Below the pieces are notes generated by a model. The model was not told the DNA's origin, ran no database searches, and saw only the letters and a list, made by a program, of their open reading frames with translations. A DNA stretch of 64,000 nucleotides from Closterium sp. NIES-65 (lineage: Eukaryota > Streptophyta > Zygnematophyceae > Desmidiales > Closteriaceae). Each line of letters opens with the position of its first letter. Position 1 is the first letter of the stretch. The translations under genes and the position numbers were made by a program. Where the stretch lies: contig CANXME010002335.1 in assembly GCA_948144175.1 (NCBI GenBank), positions 124,001 to 188,000 of the forward strand, written 5' to 3'. This document shows positions 1 through 10,415 of this stretch, piece after piece.

Positions 1-1158
1 CCACCCCTCTGACGCCCAGCGTACCACTCACGAAGCTGCTGAGGCGGAGGGATGTCCCGCGAGCGCTGCTGCTGCTGCCGCTGCGAGCGCTGGCCACCAC
101 CACCGCCGCTACGCAGCTGGGTACCACCTCGACCAGCTCCACCTCCTCCACCACCACCGCCTCCTCCGCTGCCGCCTCCACCGCCTCCACCTCCGCCGCC
201 TCCACCTCCGCCGCTGCCTCCACCACCACCGCTGGCACCACCACCACCGTCTCCGCCGCTGCTGCCACCACCACCACCACCCCCGCCACTAGTCCCGCCG
301 CCACCCCCACTCCCTCCGCCGCCACCGCCGCCACCGCCACCGCCCCCTCCAGCTCCACCCGCGCCCTTGCCCCCCTTGCCCTTGCCGGAGCGACGTCTCC
401 CACTAGGGGTAGACGCCGCGCCGACCGACTCAAGACCAAGCAGGTCGGCAGCAGCAGCAGAGGCAACAGAGGGCAGCAAGGGGGAAGGAGAGCACCCCTC
501 AAAGATGGGGGTGCGAGGGTCACCACGAGAAGCACCTACAGCGACTATGCTCTTCTCCGCTGCGAGGAGGGCCTTCTCGAGGAGGTCGACGGTGAGGGTG
601 GTGGGACAGACTGCGAGAAAGTGGTCCCTGACGACGCGAAGGGAGTCAGGGAGGCGCGCGACTACGTAGTAGAGAGCGATGTACATGGGGGGTGGGTTCT
701 TAGCGCAGAACTCAGCAGGAAGGGCGGCGCGGTAGCGAGTGTCACTAGTGCGGAGGTGCGTAATGAGGTCAGTAACAGTGGGAAAGGCAGAGAGGTCAGG
801 AAAGAGGTAGGGAAGCATGAGACGGCTCAGTGCAGCAGTGGCAGGGGAGGAGTAGCGCGCAACTACAGCGTCGTACAAGGTCTGAGCACTCTTGTACTGA
901 CTAAAGTGCGCACGCTCAGAGGTAGGGAGGTGGCGACGCACAGCAAGACGTGCAGCAGCATCGCGGGTGGCCCACTGAGAGCGGACAGTGGGATCAGCAT
1001 CAGCAGCAGGGGCAGGAGAGGCGCCAGAGGTTAGGTCAAAGAGAGAAAGGTCGTCAGCCCTGTCGCACTGTAAGAACAGCTGCAGGTCGTCTAACCAGAC
1101 CTCAAAATCAATGGCGCGACCCTCAGCGTCAAAAGCTAGGACACTAGGGGTAGCCATG
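1..1158 (-). CDS. Copia Gag, N-terminal part (element Z), partial
   Basis: The ATG is at 1156-1158 on the minus strand and begins MATPSVLAFDAEG, the same start as element A. The frame appears open to the left edge. Near the edge (about 120-370) the protein becomes a long Gly-rich linker, as in A. Structural capsid protein of a retrotransposon. The opposite strand shows Pro-rich reading frames over the same bases, which are shadows of the Gly-rich linker. The missing C-terminal part and pol lie outside the window. Confidence 0.8.
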
Positions 1159-1189
1159 GCGACGACAGCGAAGCAGTGCAAGCAGTAGG

Positions 1190-2060
1190 GAAAGAGCTCG
1201 CAGTGTCAGTGGGACTGTGCTCACCAGGCAGGGCAGGTCGTGCAGCTCTGCAGAAAGGCGGCTCAGCGACCGAGCGGCTCGGGTGCACAGCGGCTCGGCT
1301 CCCGGGCGGCTCGGCGGCTGGGCGGCTCGGGCGCAGGGCGGCTCGGCTCCCGGGCGGCTCGGCGGCAGGGCGGCTCGGGTGCAGGGCGGCTCGGCTCCCG
1401 GGCGGCTCGGCGGCAGGGCGGCTCGGGTCCCGGGCGGCTCGGCGTTGGGCGGCTCGGCTCCCGGGCGGTTCGGCTGCTGGGGCGGCTCTGCTGCTGGGGC
1501 GGCTCGGCCGGGAGATGCAGGGGCGGGGCCATCAGGTGCAGCGGCGGATCGACCGGTGCAGCGGCGGGCCGGCAGGTGCAGCGGCGGGGCCGTAGGGTGC
1601 AGCGGCGGGCCGACCAGGTGAGGCGGCGGGCCGTAGGGTGCAGCGGCGGGCCGTAGGGTGCAGCAGCGGGCCGGCAGGTGCAGCGGCGGGGCCGTCAGGT
1701 GAAGCGGCGGGCCGCTGGGTGCAGCGGCGGGCCGGCAGGTGCAGCGGCGGGCCGGCAGGTGCAGCGGCGGGGCCGTCGGGTGCAGCGGCGGGCCGTAGGG
1801 TGCAGCGGCGGGCCGGCAGGGCCGCGTCAGAGCCGGCGGCGGGGCCGCGTCAGTGGAGGCGGCGGGGCCGCGTCAAGCAGGCGGCGGGGCCGCGTCAAGC
1901 AGGCGGCGGGGCCGCGACGAAGCGGGCGGCAGGGCCGCGTCAGAGCCGGCGGCGGGGCCGCGTCAGTGGAGGCGGCGGGGCCGCGTCAAGCAGGCGGCGG
2001 GGCCGCGATCAGGAGGGGTGGCGGGGCCGCGTCTGAGGGACAGCGGGGCCGCGAGGGAAA
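1190..2060 (-). repeat. GC-rich tandem arrays in the leader of element Z
   Basis: Two arrays lie between PBS and gag. At about 1260-1490, short units built from CCGGGCGGCTCGGC and GGGCGGCTCGG repeat; these are the reverse complement of the array at 3290-3480 in element A. At about 1530-2030, a unit of about 20 bp built on GCAGCGGCGGGCCGGCAGGT grades into GGCGGGGCCGCGTCAG units. The several open frames across this stretch result from the repeats and are not genes. Confidence 0.8.
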
Positions 2061-2160
2061 TGGCGACCCGAGGGGTCGCTAAAAAAAAAGGGCGCGCCTC
2101 GGGGCGCGCTTCGGTGGGCCCTAAAAAAAACGGTCCTAAGGAAGGACCCGCTCTATACCA

Positions 2161-2290
2161 TGTGAAACAAGTGAACAGGAATGAAATGACTAAGTCAGAG
2201 TTGGGTACAAATACAACCCTAGAAAGCTGTACCCCATATGTGCTACCCCACTATAGCCTACAAACATGCATCAGCTATAATACTCTGACA
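2161..2290 (-). repeat. 5' LTR of element Z (130 bp)
   Basis: Reads TGTGAAAC...CTCTGACA on the plus strand, so on the minus strand it starts TGTCAGAG and ends TTTCACA (TG...CA). It aligns along its length with the LTR of element A but with many substitutions, so it comes from an older or sister subfamily. Confidence 0.8.
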
Positions 2291-2512
2291 AAGACCTGAA
2301 CCACGCCCCGTCTTCAGCACAGCACGCAGAGGCACTCATCCGTCATCAAAAACCTCTGCTACCCATGTCTCAGGGACCCCAGTTGAAATGAGAACGATGC
2401 CAAATCATAAGTAAGAGAAAGCAAGCTTTCTAAAAATTATAATTTTTAAACACACGAAGTGTTTTTCAAAATTTCGTATTTCGAAAGCGCAAGTGCTTGT
2501 AACGCATGTTTT
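2291..2512. other. Host spacer between elements Z and A
   Basis: AT-richer sequence with no gene visible. A segment of about 45 bp at 2381-2430 (AGTTGAAATGAGAACGATGC onward, through GAAAGCAAGCTTT) recurs at about 17385-17430 on the far side of elements A and B, with one 4-bp difference (an extra TAAG here). Bases 2508-2512 (GTTTT) are the left target-site copy of element A. Confidence 0.7.
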
Positions 2513-2648
2513 TGTCAGAACATATCTATAGCTTATACTGCTGTGTAGGCTGTAGTGGGGTATCCCATAGGGGGTACAACCCAGTTAGGGTTTCATATTT
2601 GTACTGCTTTCATTCATAGTTCACTCATTCCTGCTTACTCTTTTCACA
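2513..2648 (+). repeat. 5' LTR of element A, with PBS after it
   Basis: TGTCAGAACATA...TTTTCACA, 136 bp, identical to 9724-9859. It contains GTTAGGGTTT, whose complement AAACCCTAAC is a telo-box, and GGGGGTACAA just upstream of it. The PBS TGGTATAGAGCTAGG starts at 2649. Confidence 0.95.
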
Positions 2649-2759
2649 TGGTATAGAGCTAGGTCCCTCCAGGACCGAAATTTTTGGGCCCACCGAAGCG
2701 CGCCCCCGAGGCGCGAATTTTTTTTAGCGACCCCTCGAGTCGCTCTCTCCTCTGCGGCC

Positions 2760-3480
2760 TCGCCGCTCACTCTGTCGCGGCCCCGCCCTGCTCCTTACGC
2801 GGCCCCGCCGCCTGCTCCTTACGCGGCCCCGCCCCGGCCCTTACGCGGCCCTTACGCGGCCCCACGCCAGCCCCTTACGCGGCCCTTACGCGGCCCTTAC
2901 GCGGCCCCGCCCCGGCCCTTACGCGGCCCTTACGCGCCGGCCCCTTACGCGGCCCTTACGCAGCCACGCCGCCGGCTCCTACGCGGCCCCTCGCCGGCTC
3001 CTTACGCGGCCCAGCCCCGGCCCTTTCGTGGCCCCGTCCCCGGCCACTACGCGGCTCCGCGCCGGCTCCTACGCGGCCCTTACGCGGCCCCGCACCGGCC
3101 CCTTACGCAGCCCTTACGCGGCCCTTACGCGGCCACACCGCCGGCCTCCTACGCGGCCCTGCCCCGGCTCCTATCACAGCCCCGCCCCGGCTCCTTCGCG
3201 GCCCTGCCCCGGCTCCTACGCGGCCCTACCGCCGGCCCTGACGCGGCCCCGCCCCGTCTCACTTCTACGCGACCCGAGCCGCCTGTCACCGAGCCGCCCG
3301 GGACCCTAGCCGCCCTGCAGCCGAGCCGCCCGGGAGCCGAGCCGCCTTGCAGCCGAGCCGCCCGGGAGCCGAGCCGCCCTGCACCCGAGCCGCCCTGCAG
3401 CCGAGCCGCCCGGGAGCCGAGCCGCCCTGCACCCGAGCCGCCCTGCCGCCGAGCCGCCCGGGAGCCGAGCCGCTGTACAC
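2760..3480 (+). repeat. GC-rich tandem arrays in the leader of element A
   Basis: At about 2790-3250 a short unit of the TTACGCGGCCC type recurs with variants (CCCGCCCCGGC, ACGCCGGC). At about 3290-3480 units of GAGCCGCCCGGGAGCC and GAGCCGCCCTGCAGCC alternate. The array lies wholly between PBS and gag. Overlapping Pro/Arg-rich frames are a by-product. Confidence 0.85.
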
Positions 3481-3607
3481 CTGAGCCGCCCGGTCGCCGT
3501 TCTGCTTTTCTGTCGAGCTGCGCGACCTACCCTGCCTGGTGAGCACAGTCCCACTGTCACTGCGTGCTCTCCCCCCCTACTGCTTGCACTGCTTCACAGT
3601 CGTCGTC

Positions 3608-6600
3608 ATGGCTACCCCTAGTGTCCTAGCTTTTGACGCTGAGGGTCGCGCCATTGATTTTGAGGTCTGGTTAGACGACCTGCAGCTGTTCTTACAGTGC
3701 GACAGGGCTGACGACCTTTCTCTCTTTGACCTCACCTCTGGCGCCTCTCCTGCCCCTGCTGCTGATGCTGATCCCGCTGTCCGCTCTAAGTGGGCCACCC
3801 GCGATGCTGCTGCACGTCTTGCTGTGCGTCGCCACCTCCCTACCTCTGAGCGTGCGCACTTTAGTCAGTACAAGAGTGCTCAGACCTTGTACGACGCTGT
3901 AGTTGCGCGCTACTCCTCCCCTACCACTGCTGCACTGAGCCGTCTCATGCTTCCCTACCTCTTTCCTGACCTCTCTGCCTTTCCCACTGTCGCTGACCTC
4001 ATTACGCACCTCCGCACTAGTGACACTCGCTACCGCGCCGCCCTTCCTGCTGAGTTCTGCGCTAAGAACCCCCCCCCCATGTACATCGCTCTCTACTACG
4101 TAGTCGCACGCCTCCCTGACTCCCTTCGCGTCGTCAGGGACCACTTTCTCGCAGTCTGTCCCACCACTCTCACCGTCGACCTCCTCGAGAAGGCCCTCCT
4201 TGCAGCGGAGAAGAGCATAGTCGCTGTAGGTGCTTCTCGTGGTGACCCTCGCACCCCCATCTTTGAGGGGTGCTCTCCTTCCCCCTTGCTGCCCTCTGTT
4301 GCCTCTGCTGCTGCTGCCGACCTGCTTGGTCTTGAGTCGGTCGGCGCGGCGTCTGCCCCTAGTGGGAGACGTCGCTCCAGCAAGGGCAAGGGGGGCAAGG
4401 GCGCGGGTGGAGCTGGAGGGGGCGGTGGCGGTGGCGGCGGTGGCGGCGGAGGGAGTGGGGGTGGCGGCGGGGCTAGTGGCGGGGGTGGTGGTGGTGGTGG
4501 CGGCAGCAGCGGCGGAGACGGTGGTGGTAGTGCCAGCGGTGGTGGTGGAGGCAGCGGCGGAGGTGGAGGCGGCGGAGGTGGAGGCAGTGGAGGCGGCAGC
4601 GGAGGAGGCAGTAGTGGTGGAGGAGGTGGAGCTGGTCGGGGTGGTACCCAGCAGCGTAGCGGCGGTGGTGGTGGCCAGCGCTCGCACCGGCAGCAGCAGC
4701 AGCAGCGCTCGCGGGACATCCCTTCGCCTCAGCAGCTTCGTGAGTGGTACGCTGGGCGTCAGAGGGGTGGGGGTACTGGTCCCTGCACCTACGTTCTTCG
4801 TTCCGGCGACCGCGCGGGTGAGCAGTGTGGGGGTGCCCACGCCACCCAGCGCTGCTTTGGCCGCCTGACGGACGCTTGGCGTCAGCAGTTCCCTGGGGCT
4901 AGTGAGATCCCTCGCTGGGATGAGCTTCTCAGGGCTGGTGTAGCGATCTTTGATCTTGATTTTGATGCTATCCTTACTGCTATGTATGTTGTGGATTATA
5001 GTGAGGAGAATGAGGGTTACCGGTGTTTTCAGCCCGACCCGGGCATTGGTACTGCTGCGCTAGGTGCTTGTGAGGCTGCTGCTCTAGGTGCCAGTGCGTC
5101 TGCGCTCTCAGGTACTGGTGAGACTGCGCTCTCAGGTACTGAGTCGTCCTCGTCCTCCCTCACTTTCACACTTGACTCCGGAGCTTCTCGCTCCTTCTTT
5201 CGAGACCGCACTACCCTTTCGCCGCTCGCCAGGCCGGTTGCGGTCTCCCTTGCTGACCCCTCTGGGGGTCCTGTCCTGTCTCACTTCTCCACTGTCCTCC
5301 CGTGTCCGGCTGCCCCTTCGGGCACCCTGTCGGGTCTGTACCTTCCCTCGTTCTCTACGAACTTGGTGAGTGGAGCGGACCTGCAGGATGGGGGTGTTCA
5401 CCAGTTCACTCCTGCGCGTCAGAGGGTGACCCACTGCACGGAGGCTCGCACAGGCCGACACCTGGCCACGTTCTCACGTCGGCCGGGGTCGAGTCTCTAC
5501 ACCCTGACCGTTGAGTCTCCTCCTGTCCCTGAGTCTGGTCAGGTGGCTGCGTCGGGTCAGGTACTTGCTGCTGCGTCCCGGTCAGGTCCTGAGTCTGCCC
5601 CCTGTTCTTGTCGCCTCCTGTCTCACGAGACTCTCCTGTGACACCACCGTCTTGGCCACCCCTCCTTGCCCCGTCTTCGGAGCATGGCTTCCCGTGTCCT
5701 TGTCTCTGGTCTTCCCCAGTCTCTCCCTCCTCTCCCCTCCGGGCCAGGACCTTCCTGTGTCCCCTGTGTCGAGGGTCGCCTCCGGGCTACTCCTCACTCC
5801 TCCCACTTCCCCCCGACAGAGGCTCCCCTGCAGACGCTTCACATGGATGTGTGGGGCCCAGCCCCCGTCCGTGGGCAGGGTTACGAGCGCTACTTCCTGT
5901 TGGTGGTTGACGACTACTCGCGTTACACCACAGTCCTCCCCTTGCGCAGCAAGGGTGCGGTCACTGAGGTGCTGATCGACTGGATCCGCGAGGCTCGTCT
6001 CCAGCTCAGGAAGAGCTTCGGCTCGGACCTTCCTGTTCTGCGTCTGCACTCTGACAGAGGCGGAGAGTTCTCTTCTCGCCTTCTGCGAGACTACTGTCGT
6101 GCACGGGGGATCCGCCAGACCTTCACGCTTCCGGACTCACCACAGCAAAATGGGATTGCTGAGCGCCGCATTGGCATGGTCATGGATGTTGCTCGTACGT
6201 CCATGATGCATGCGGCTGCCCCCCATTTTCTGTGGCCGTTTGCGGTGAGGTACGCGGCGCATCAGCTCAACCTTCACCCCCGGGTCTCTCGGCCAGCGAT
6301 GTCCCCAGCCTTGCTGTGGACGGGGAAGGTTGGCGATGCGTCTGTGTTCCGTGTCTGGGGATCTCGGGCGTTTGTCCGCGACTTGTCTGCGGACAAGCTG
6401 TCCCCTCGTGCTGCTCCCTGTGTCTTCCTTGGCTTCCCCACTGACGCCCCAGGGTGGCAGTTTTACCACCCCTCCTCTCGTCGTGTTCTGTCCTCCCAGG
6501 ACGTCACGTTCGACGAGTCAGTCCCCTTCTACCGTCTCTTCCCCTACCGCACTCCTTCCCTCCCCCCTCCCCCGGACTTCCTTGTGCCGGTTCCCCCCCC

Positions 6601-9517
6601 GGTAGACCCCCTCCCCCCTCAGGTTCCTGCCCCCTCAGGTGTGTCCCAGGTAGACGCCGTTGACCCGGTCGAGGTTACTGGTGACTCTGGTGCTGCTGCG
6701 GGTGCTGAGCCTGGGGGTGCTGACTCTGGGGGTGCTGTGCGCGGGGGTGCTGAGCCTGGGGGTGCTACTGCTGGGGGTGCTGGGCCTGAGGGTGCTACTG
6801 CGGAGGGTGCGGAGCCTCGGGGTGCTGAGCCGGGGGGTGCTGTGCCTGGAGGTGCTGGGTCTGGGGGTGCTGGGTCGGGAGCTGCTGAGCCTGGGGGTGC
6901 TGAGCTGGGAGCTGCTGAGCCTGGGGGTGCTGCGTCTGGAGCTGCTGAGCCTGGGGTTTCTCCTGCTGCTGCGTCTCGCCGGGAGCCCCTCTCTCCACAG
7001 GAGCTGCGCGAGTGGTTCGCTCGCCGCTGGAGGCGTGCTGCTGAGTCTGGAGGTGCTGCTGGAGCTGGAGCTGGAGCTTCTTCGACCGTCGAGGGTGCGG
7101 GTGCAGCCAGTCCCGGAGCTGCTGGCCCTGCAGGTCCTCCTGGAGCTGGAGCTGCTGAGGGCGTTCGTGCTGAGCCTGCTGCTGTTGGTCCTGCCGCTGG
7201 AGGTGTGGGTGGCGCTGGTGCTGTCGCTGAGGGTGCTGGTGCTGTCCCTGCTGAGTCTGGAGCTGCCGCGCGGCCTCGGCCGTACTTCGTTCCGCTCCTT
7301 CAGCAGGTTCTTGGTCTTTCTCCTCCAGTAGAGGGTCCACCGCCTGTCCAGTCGCAGCCCCTACTGGAGCCTTCCTCTCCACTGCCTGCTCCCTCTCCTT
7401 ACACTGGTCCTACTGGAGGTCTTGCTGAGCGTCGTGAGCCTGCGTCTCGTCCCGCGTCGCCTGTTCGTGCTGCTCGCGCTAGTGGTCGCAGTTCGCGTCA
7501 GCGTCCTCCTCCTGTCCCTGGCACGCACCGGATGTCTTTACGTCCGTCCACTGCTCCTCTGCGTGCTCCTTTGCCTTCTCCTCCTGAGTCCTCTCTTCCT
7601 GCGCTTGCGGACCCTGAGTCGGACTCTCTTCGTGCTGCCAGTCCCACTGTCACGCGTCTGCTTGCTACTGTCGTCACTGACCCCTCTTTTGAGTCCACTG
7701 CTGCGTCTGCTCTAGTCGCTGAGCTCGTCGACTTTGCTGCTCGCTGTCGTCTCGACTACGCTGCTAGTCTTGTTGCTGAGTCTGCGTCTGTCTGTCCTCC
7801 GTCCGTCGGGGGTGAGTGTGCTCTTGGCACGGACGTCCTAGAGGACAGGCAGGAGGAGTTACAGTGTCTAGCGGCTGCTTCACCTCATCTCGCGTCTGTA
7901 CTGCTTGCCCCTGAGGGAGACCCGGATGCACTAGACATCCCGACTCCGCGTTCTTACGCGGAGGCCGTAGAGGGTCCCTACTCCTCTCAGTGGCAGGCAG
8001 CTATGGATGCAGAGATGGCTTCCTGGAAGTCCACAGGCACCTACGTTGACGCGGTTCCCCCTCCTGGGGCGAACATCGTCAGTGGCATGTGGATCTTCAG
8101 AGTGAAGCGGCCGCCGGGCTCTCCACCTGTCTTCAAGGCACGGTACGTTGCTCGTGGCTTCAGTCAGCGGCAGGGAGTTGACTACTTTCAGACCTTCTCT
8201 CCCACCCCGAAGATGACTACTCTTCGGGTGCTGCTGCACATAGCCGCTCAGCGCGACTACGAGCTTCACTCTCTCGACTTCAGCACTGCGTTCTTGCAGG
8301 GTAGCCTGCACGAGGAGATCTGGCTTCGCCGTCCACCTGGCTTCACTGGGACTTTCCCTCCTGGCACCCAGTGGAGCCTCCGACGGCCAGTCTACGGTCT
8401 CCGCCAGGCACCGCGTGAGTGGCACGACACACTGAGGACTACGCTTGCGGCTCTTGGGTTTGCTCCTTCTACTGCTGACCCGTCGCTGTTTCTTCGCACC
8501 GACACTTCCCTGCCGCCGTTCTACATCCTCGTGTACGTCGACGACCTGGTCTTTGCCACAGCGGACACTGCTGGACTCGCCTACGTGAAGTCCGAGCTGT
8601 TGAAGAGACACACGTGCACAGACCTGGGTGAACTGCGCAGCTACCTTGGCTTGCAGATCACTCGGGACAGAGCACGCCGCACCATTACCTTGACTCAGTC
8701 ACACATGGTGCAGCAGGTCCTTCAGCGCTTCGGCTTCACGTACTCCTCGCCTCAGGCCACTCCTCTGCCTACTCGCCACTCACTCTCAGCTCTGCCTTCG
8801 GATGAGTCCGTAGAGTCGAGTGGTCCGTATGCGGAGCTTGTTGGCTGCCTCATGTACCTGATGACCTGCACACGACCTGACCTTGCATACCCTCTGAGCA
8901 TTCTTGCACGCTATGTTGCTCCTGGGAGACACAGACCGGAGCACATGGCTGCAGCGAAGAGGGTATTGCGCTACCTGTGCAGTACGTCAGGCATGGGGCT
9001 AGTGCTTGGAGGGCGGAGTCCAGTGGTCCTTACCGGCCACGCGGACGCTTCTTGGGCTGACGACCAGACTACGCAGCGGTCGTCACAGGGTTACACCTTC
9101 AGCCTTGGTTCCGGCTCTGTCTCGTGGCGGTCTACTCGCTCGTCTTCGGTTCTCGGCTCCAGTTGTGAGGCTGAGATCTACGCCGGGGCCATGGCTGCAC
9201 AGGAGCTTCGCTGGCTCACCTACCTGCTGACTGACCTTGGAGAGCCGCCTCGTTCTCCTCCAGTGCTGTACGTAGACAACAAGGCTATGCTGGCCTTGTG
9301 TCGAGAGCAGCGCTTGGAGCACAGAACGAAGCACATTGCTCTCCGCTACTTCCTTGCTCGTGAGCTGCAGCAGCGTGGTCAGTTGCGACTTGCGTACGTG
9401 GCCTCTGAGGCCAACACTGCTGATGTGTTCACCAAGGCACTTGCGCCTTGTGACCATCAGCGCTTCTGCACCCAGCTGGGTCTTGTGCCTGTCTTGCCTC
9501 ACTTGCTCTCCTCTTGA
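3608..9517 (+). CDS. Copia Gag-Pol polyprotein of element A, one in-frame TGA
   Basis: The start chosen is ATG 3608 (MATPSVLAFDAEG), matching the start of the element B protein. About 1969 codons in one frame. Gag is followed by a Gly-rich linker (about residues 260-360), an atypical zinc knuckle CX13CX3HX4C (about 392-417), aspartic protease DSGAS (about 523), the integrase HHCC region, integrase core with DVWG (about 745), HSDRGGEF (about 813) and PQQNGIAE, RT with YVDDL (about 1643), and RNase H ending at LLSS. TGA at 5639-5641 falls in the integrase HHCC region, where element B reads LWHH, so a TGG Trp codon appears to have become TGA. Everything after it remains open. Whether it is pseudogenised or read through cannot be decided here. 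Confidence 0.92.
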
Positions 9518-9619
9518 CTTCACTTGTACTGTGACATATATATATACCTGCTCTTGCTTGTCTAGCTTCATATATATGTCTGTACTCTTGCTTGTGAACT
9601 GGCCTTTGGCCTTGCTCTT

Positions 9620-9690
9620 GTGCTCGGACTGTGTGGTGACTTTGTGATCCACCCTGAGCTTTGCTTGTCTTGCTTGACTGGTCTTGTGAC
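9620..9690 (+). promoter_or_regulatory. Conserved 3'UTR segment of the copia lineage (element A copy)
   Basis: Between the pol stop and the PPT, TGCTCGG, TGTGTGGTGAC, TTGTGATCCACCCTGAGCTT and then GACTGGTCTTGTGA occur in fixed order and spacing. The same block is in element B (10263-10331, minus) and element G (62205-62272, plus). Function unknown; the position before the PPT suggests an RNA-level element. Confidence 0.65.
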
Positions 9691-9723
9691 CCCTTGTTCT
9701 CCCCCACTTTGCCTATGGGGGTG

Positions 9724-9859
9724 TGTCAGAACATATCTATAGCTTATACTGCTGTGTAGGCTGTAGTGGGGTATCCCATAGGGGGTACAACCCAGTTAGG
9801 GTTTCATATTTGTACTGCTTTCATTCATAGTTCACTCATTCCTGCTTACTCTTTTCACA
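9724..9859 (+). repeat. 3' LTR of element A
   Basis: 136 bp, identical to the 5' copy, preceded by the purine-rich ATGGGGGTG and followed by the GTTTT target duplication. Confidence 0.95.
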
Positions 9860-10102
9860 GTTTTGGCATCGTCGAAGCGCGCTAAACGCTCTTCTCCAAC
9901 TACAAATCGTGGGTTGGAGCTCATTTCCCTCCACCCACGTCTCTCATTTTTCCAACGGCTCATACAACTCTCCCACCCCCTGCCCCAACACCGATGGACA
10001 TCACGTACGTTGTTTGAACACGAAGATCGATAGCCAGTAGCATAATAAATAGCGAGTATAATGATTAATAGCTAGTACAATGATTGATACGTAGTATAAT
10101 AT
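9860..10102. other. Host spacer between elements A and B
   Basis: 243 bp of ordinary AT-rich sequence, with TA-rich runs (TAGTATAATATT) at the right end where element B inserted (TSD AATAT at 10098-10102). No gene, RNA or repeat array is visible. Confidence 0.7.
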
Positions 10103-10212
10103 TGTCAGAATGAGGAATGAGTGTTGCATTGATGTTGGTTGGGGTACATATGACAAACCCTAACTTCTGTACCCCCTAAGACAAACCTCACTACAGGCTA
10201 CAACATTTGACA
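10103..10212 (-). repeat. 3' LTR of element B (110 bp)
   Basis: Plus-strand TGTCAGAATGAGG...CATTTGACA, identical to 17222-17331. It contains AAACCCTAAC (telo-box) on the plus strand. Very short for a full-length, coding copia element. Confidence 0.95.
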
Positions 10213-10262
10213 CACCCCCATAGCCTAAGTGAGGGGTGTCTAGCAAAAACAAAAAGAGTACG

Positions 10263-10331
10263 GTCACAAGACCAGTCCAAAAGAAAACAAAGCTCAGGGT
10301 GGATCACAACGTCACCACACACTCTGAGCAC
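10263..10331 (-). promoter_or_regulatory. Conserved 3'UTR segment (element B copy)
   Basis: On the minus strand it reads TGCTCAGAGTGTGTGGTGAC, then the GTTGTGATCCACCCTGAGCT block and GACTGGTCTTGTGAC, nearly identical to the blocks in A and G although the LTR sequences of these elements differ strongly. Confidence 0.65.
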
Positions 10332-10415
10332 AATCAACAGTGGCCACAAGGCCAGTCCAAGAGATCACAAGTATATATAGTAAATGTACAGACGAAGCAG
10401 GCAATAAACTCAAGT

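Larger units (their letters stand above)
1..2290 (-). mobile_element. Ty1/copia element Z, 5' part (runs off left edge)
   Basis: The reverse complement of this segment reads LTR (2161-2290), PBS, GC-rich leader and gag start, and it continues beyond base 1. It is closely similar to element A, which lies head-to-head with it on the other strand. The PBS adjoins the LTR: GCTCTATACCA on the plus strand just left of 2161 is the complement of TGGTATAGAGC, the initiator-Met-tRNA type. The LTR is clearly related to that of A but diverged. The other end lies outside the window, so TSD and integrity cannot be judged. Confidence 0.88.
2513..9859 (+). mobile_element. Complete Ty1/copia retrotransposon A
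   Basis: Flanked by two identical 136-bp LTRs (2513-2648, 9724-9859), with a perfect 5-bp target duplication GTTTT (2508-2512 and 9860-9864). The PBS TGGTATAGAGC follows the 5' LTR directly. The PPT is the purine run in ATGGGGGTG just before 9724. Order: leader with tandem repeats, gag, protease, integrase, RT, RNase H, i.e. the copia order. Identical LTRs indicate recent insertion, yet one TGA interrupts the Gag-Pol frame at 5639-5641. Confidence 0.95.

Noticed and set aside
52..669. Pro-rich plus-strand ORF (and its twin on minus at 4096-4719)
   Set aside because: Antisense reading of the Gly-rich linker of copia Gag in elements Z and A.
6660..7331. Leu-rich ORF resembling a membrane protein
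   Set aside because: Frame-shifted reading of the GGA/GCT-rich linker of element A Pol; the domain-bearing frame covers the same bases.
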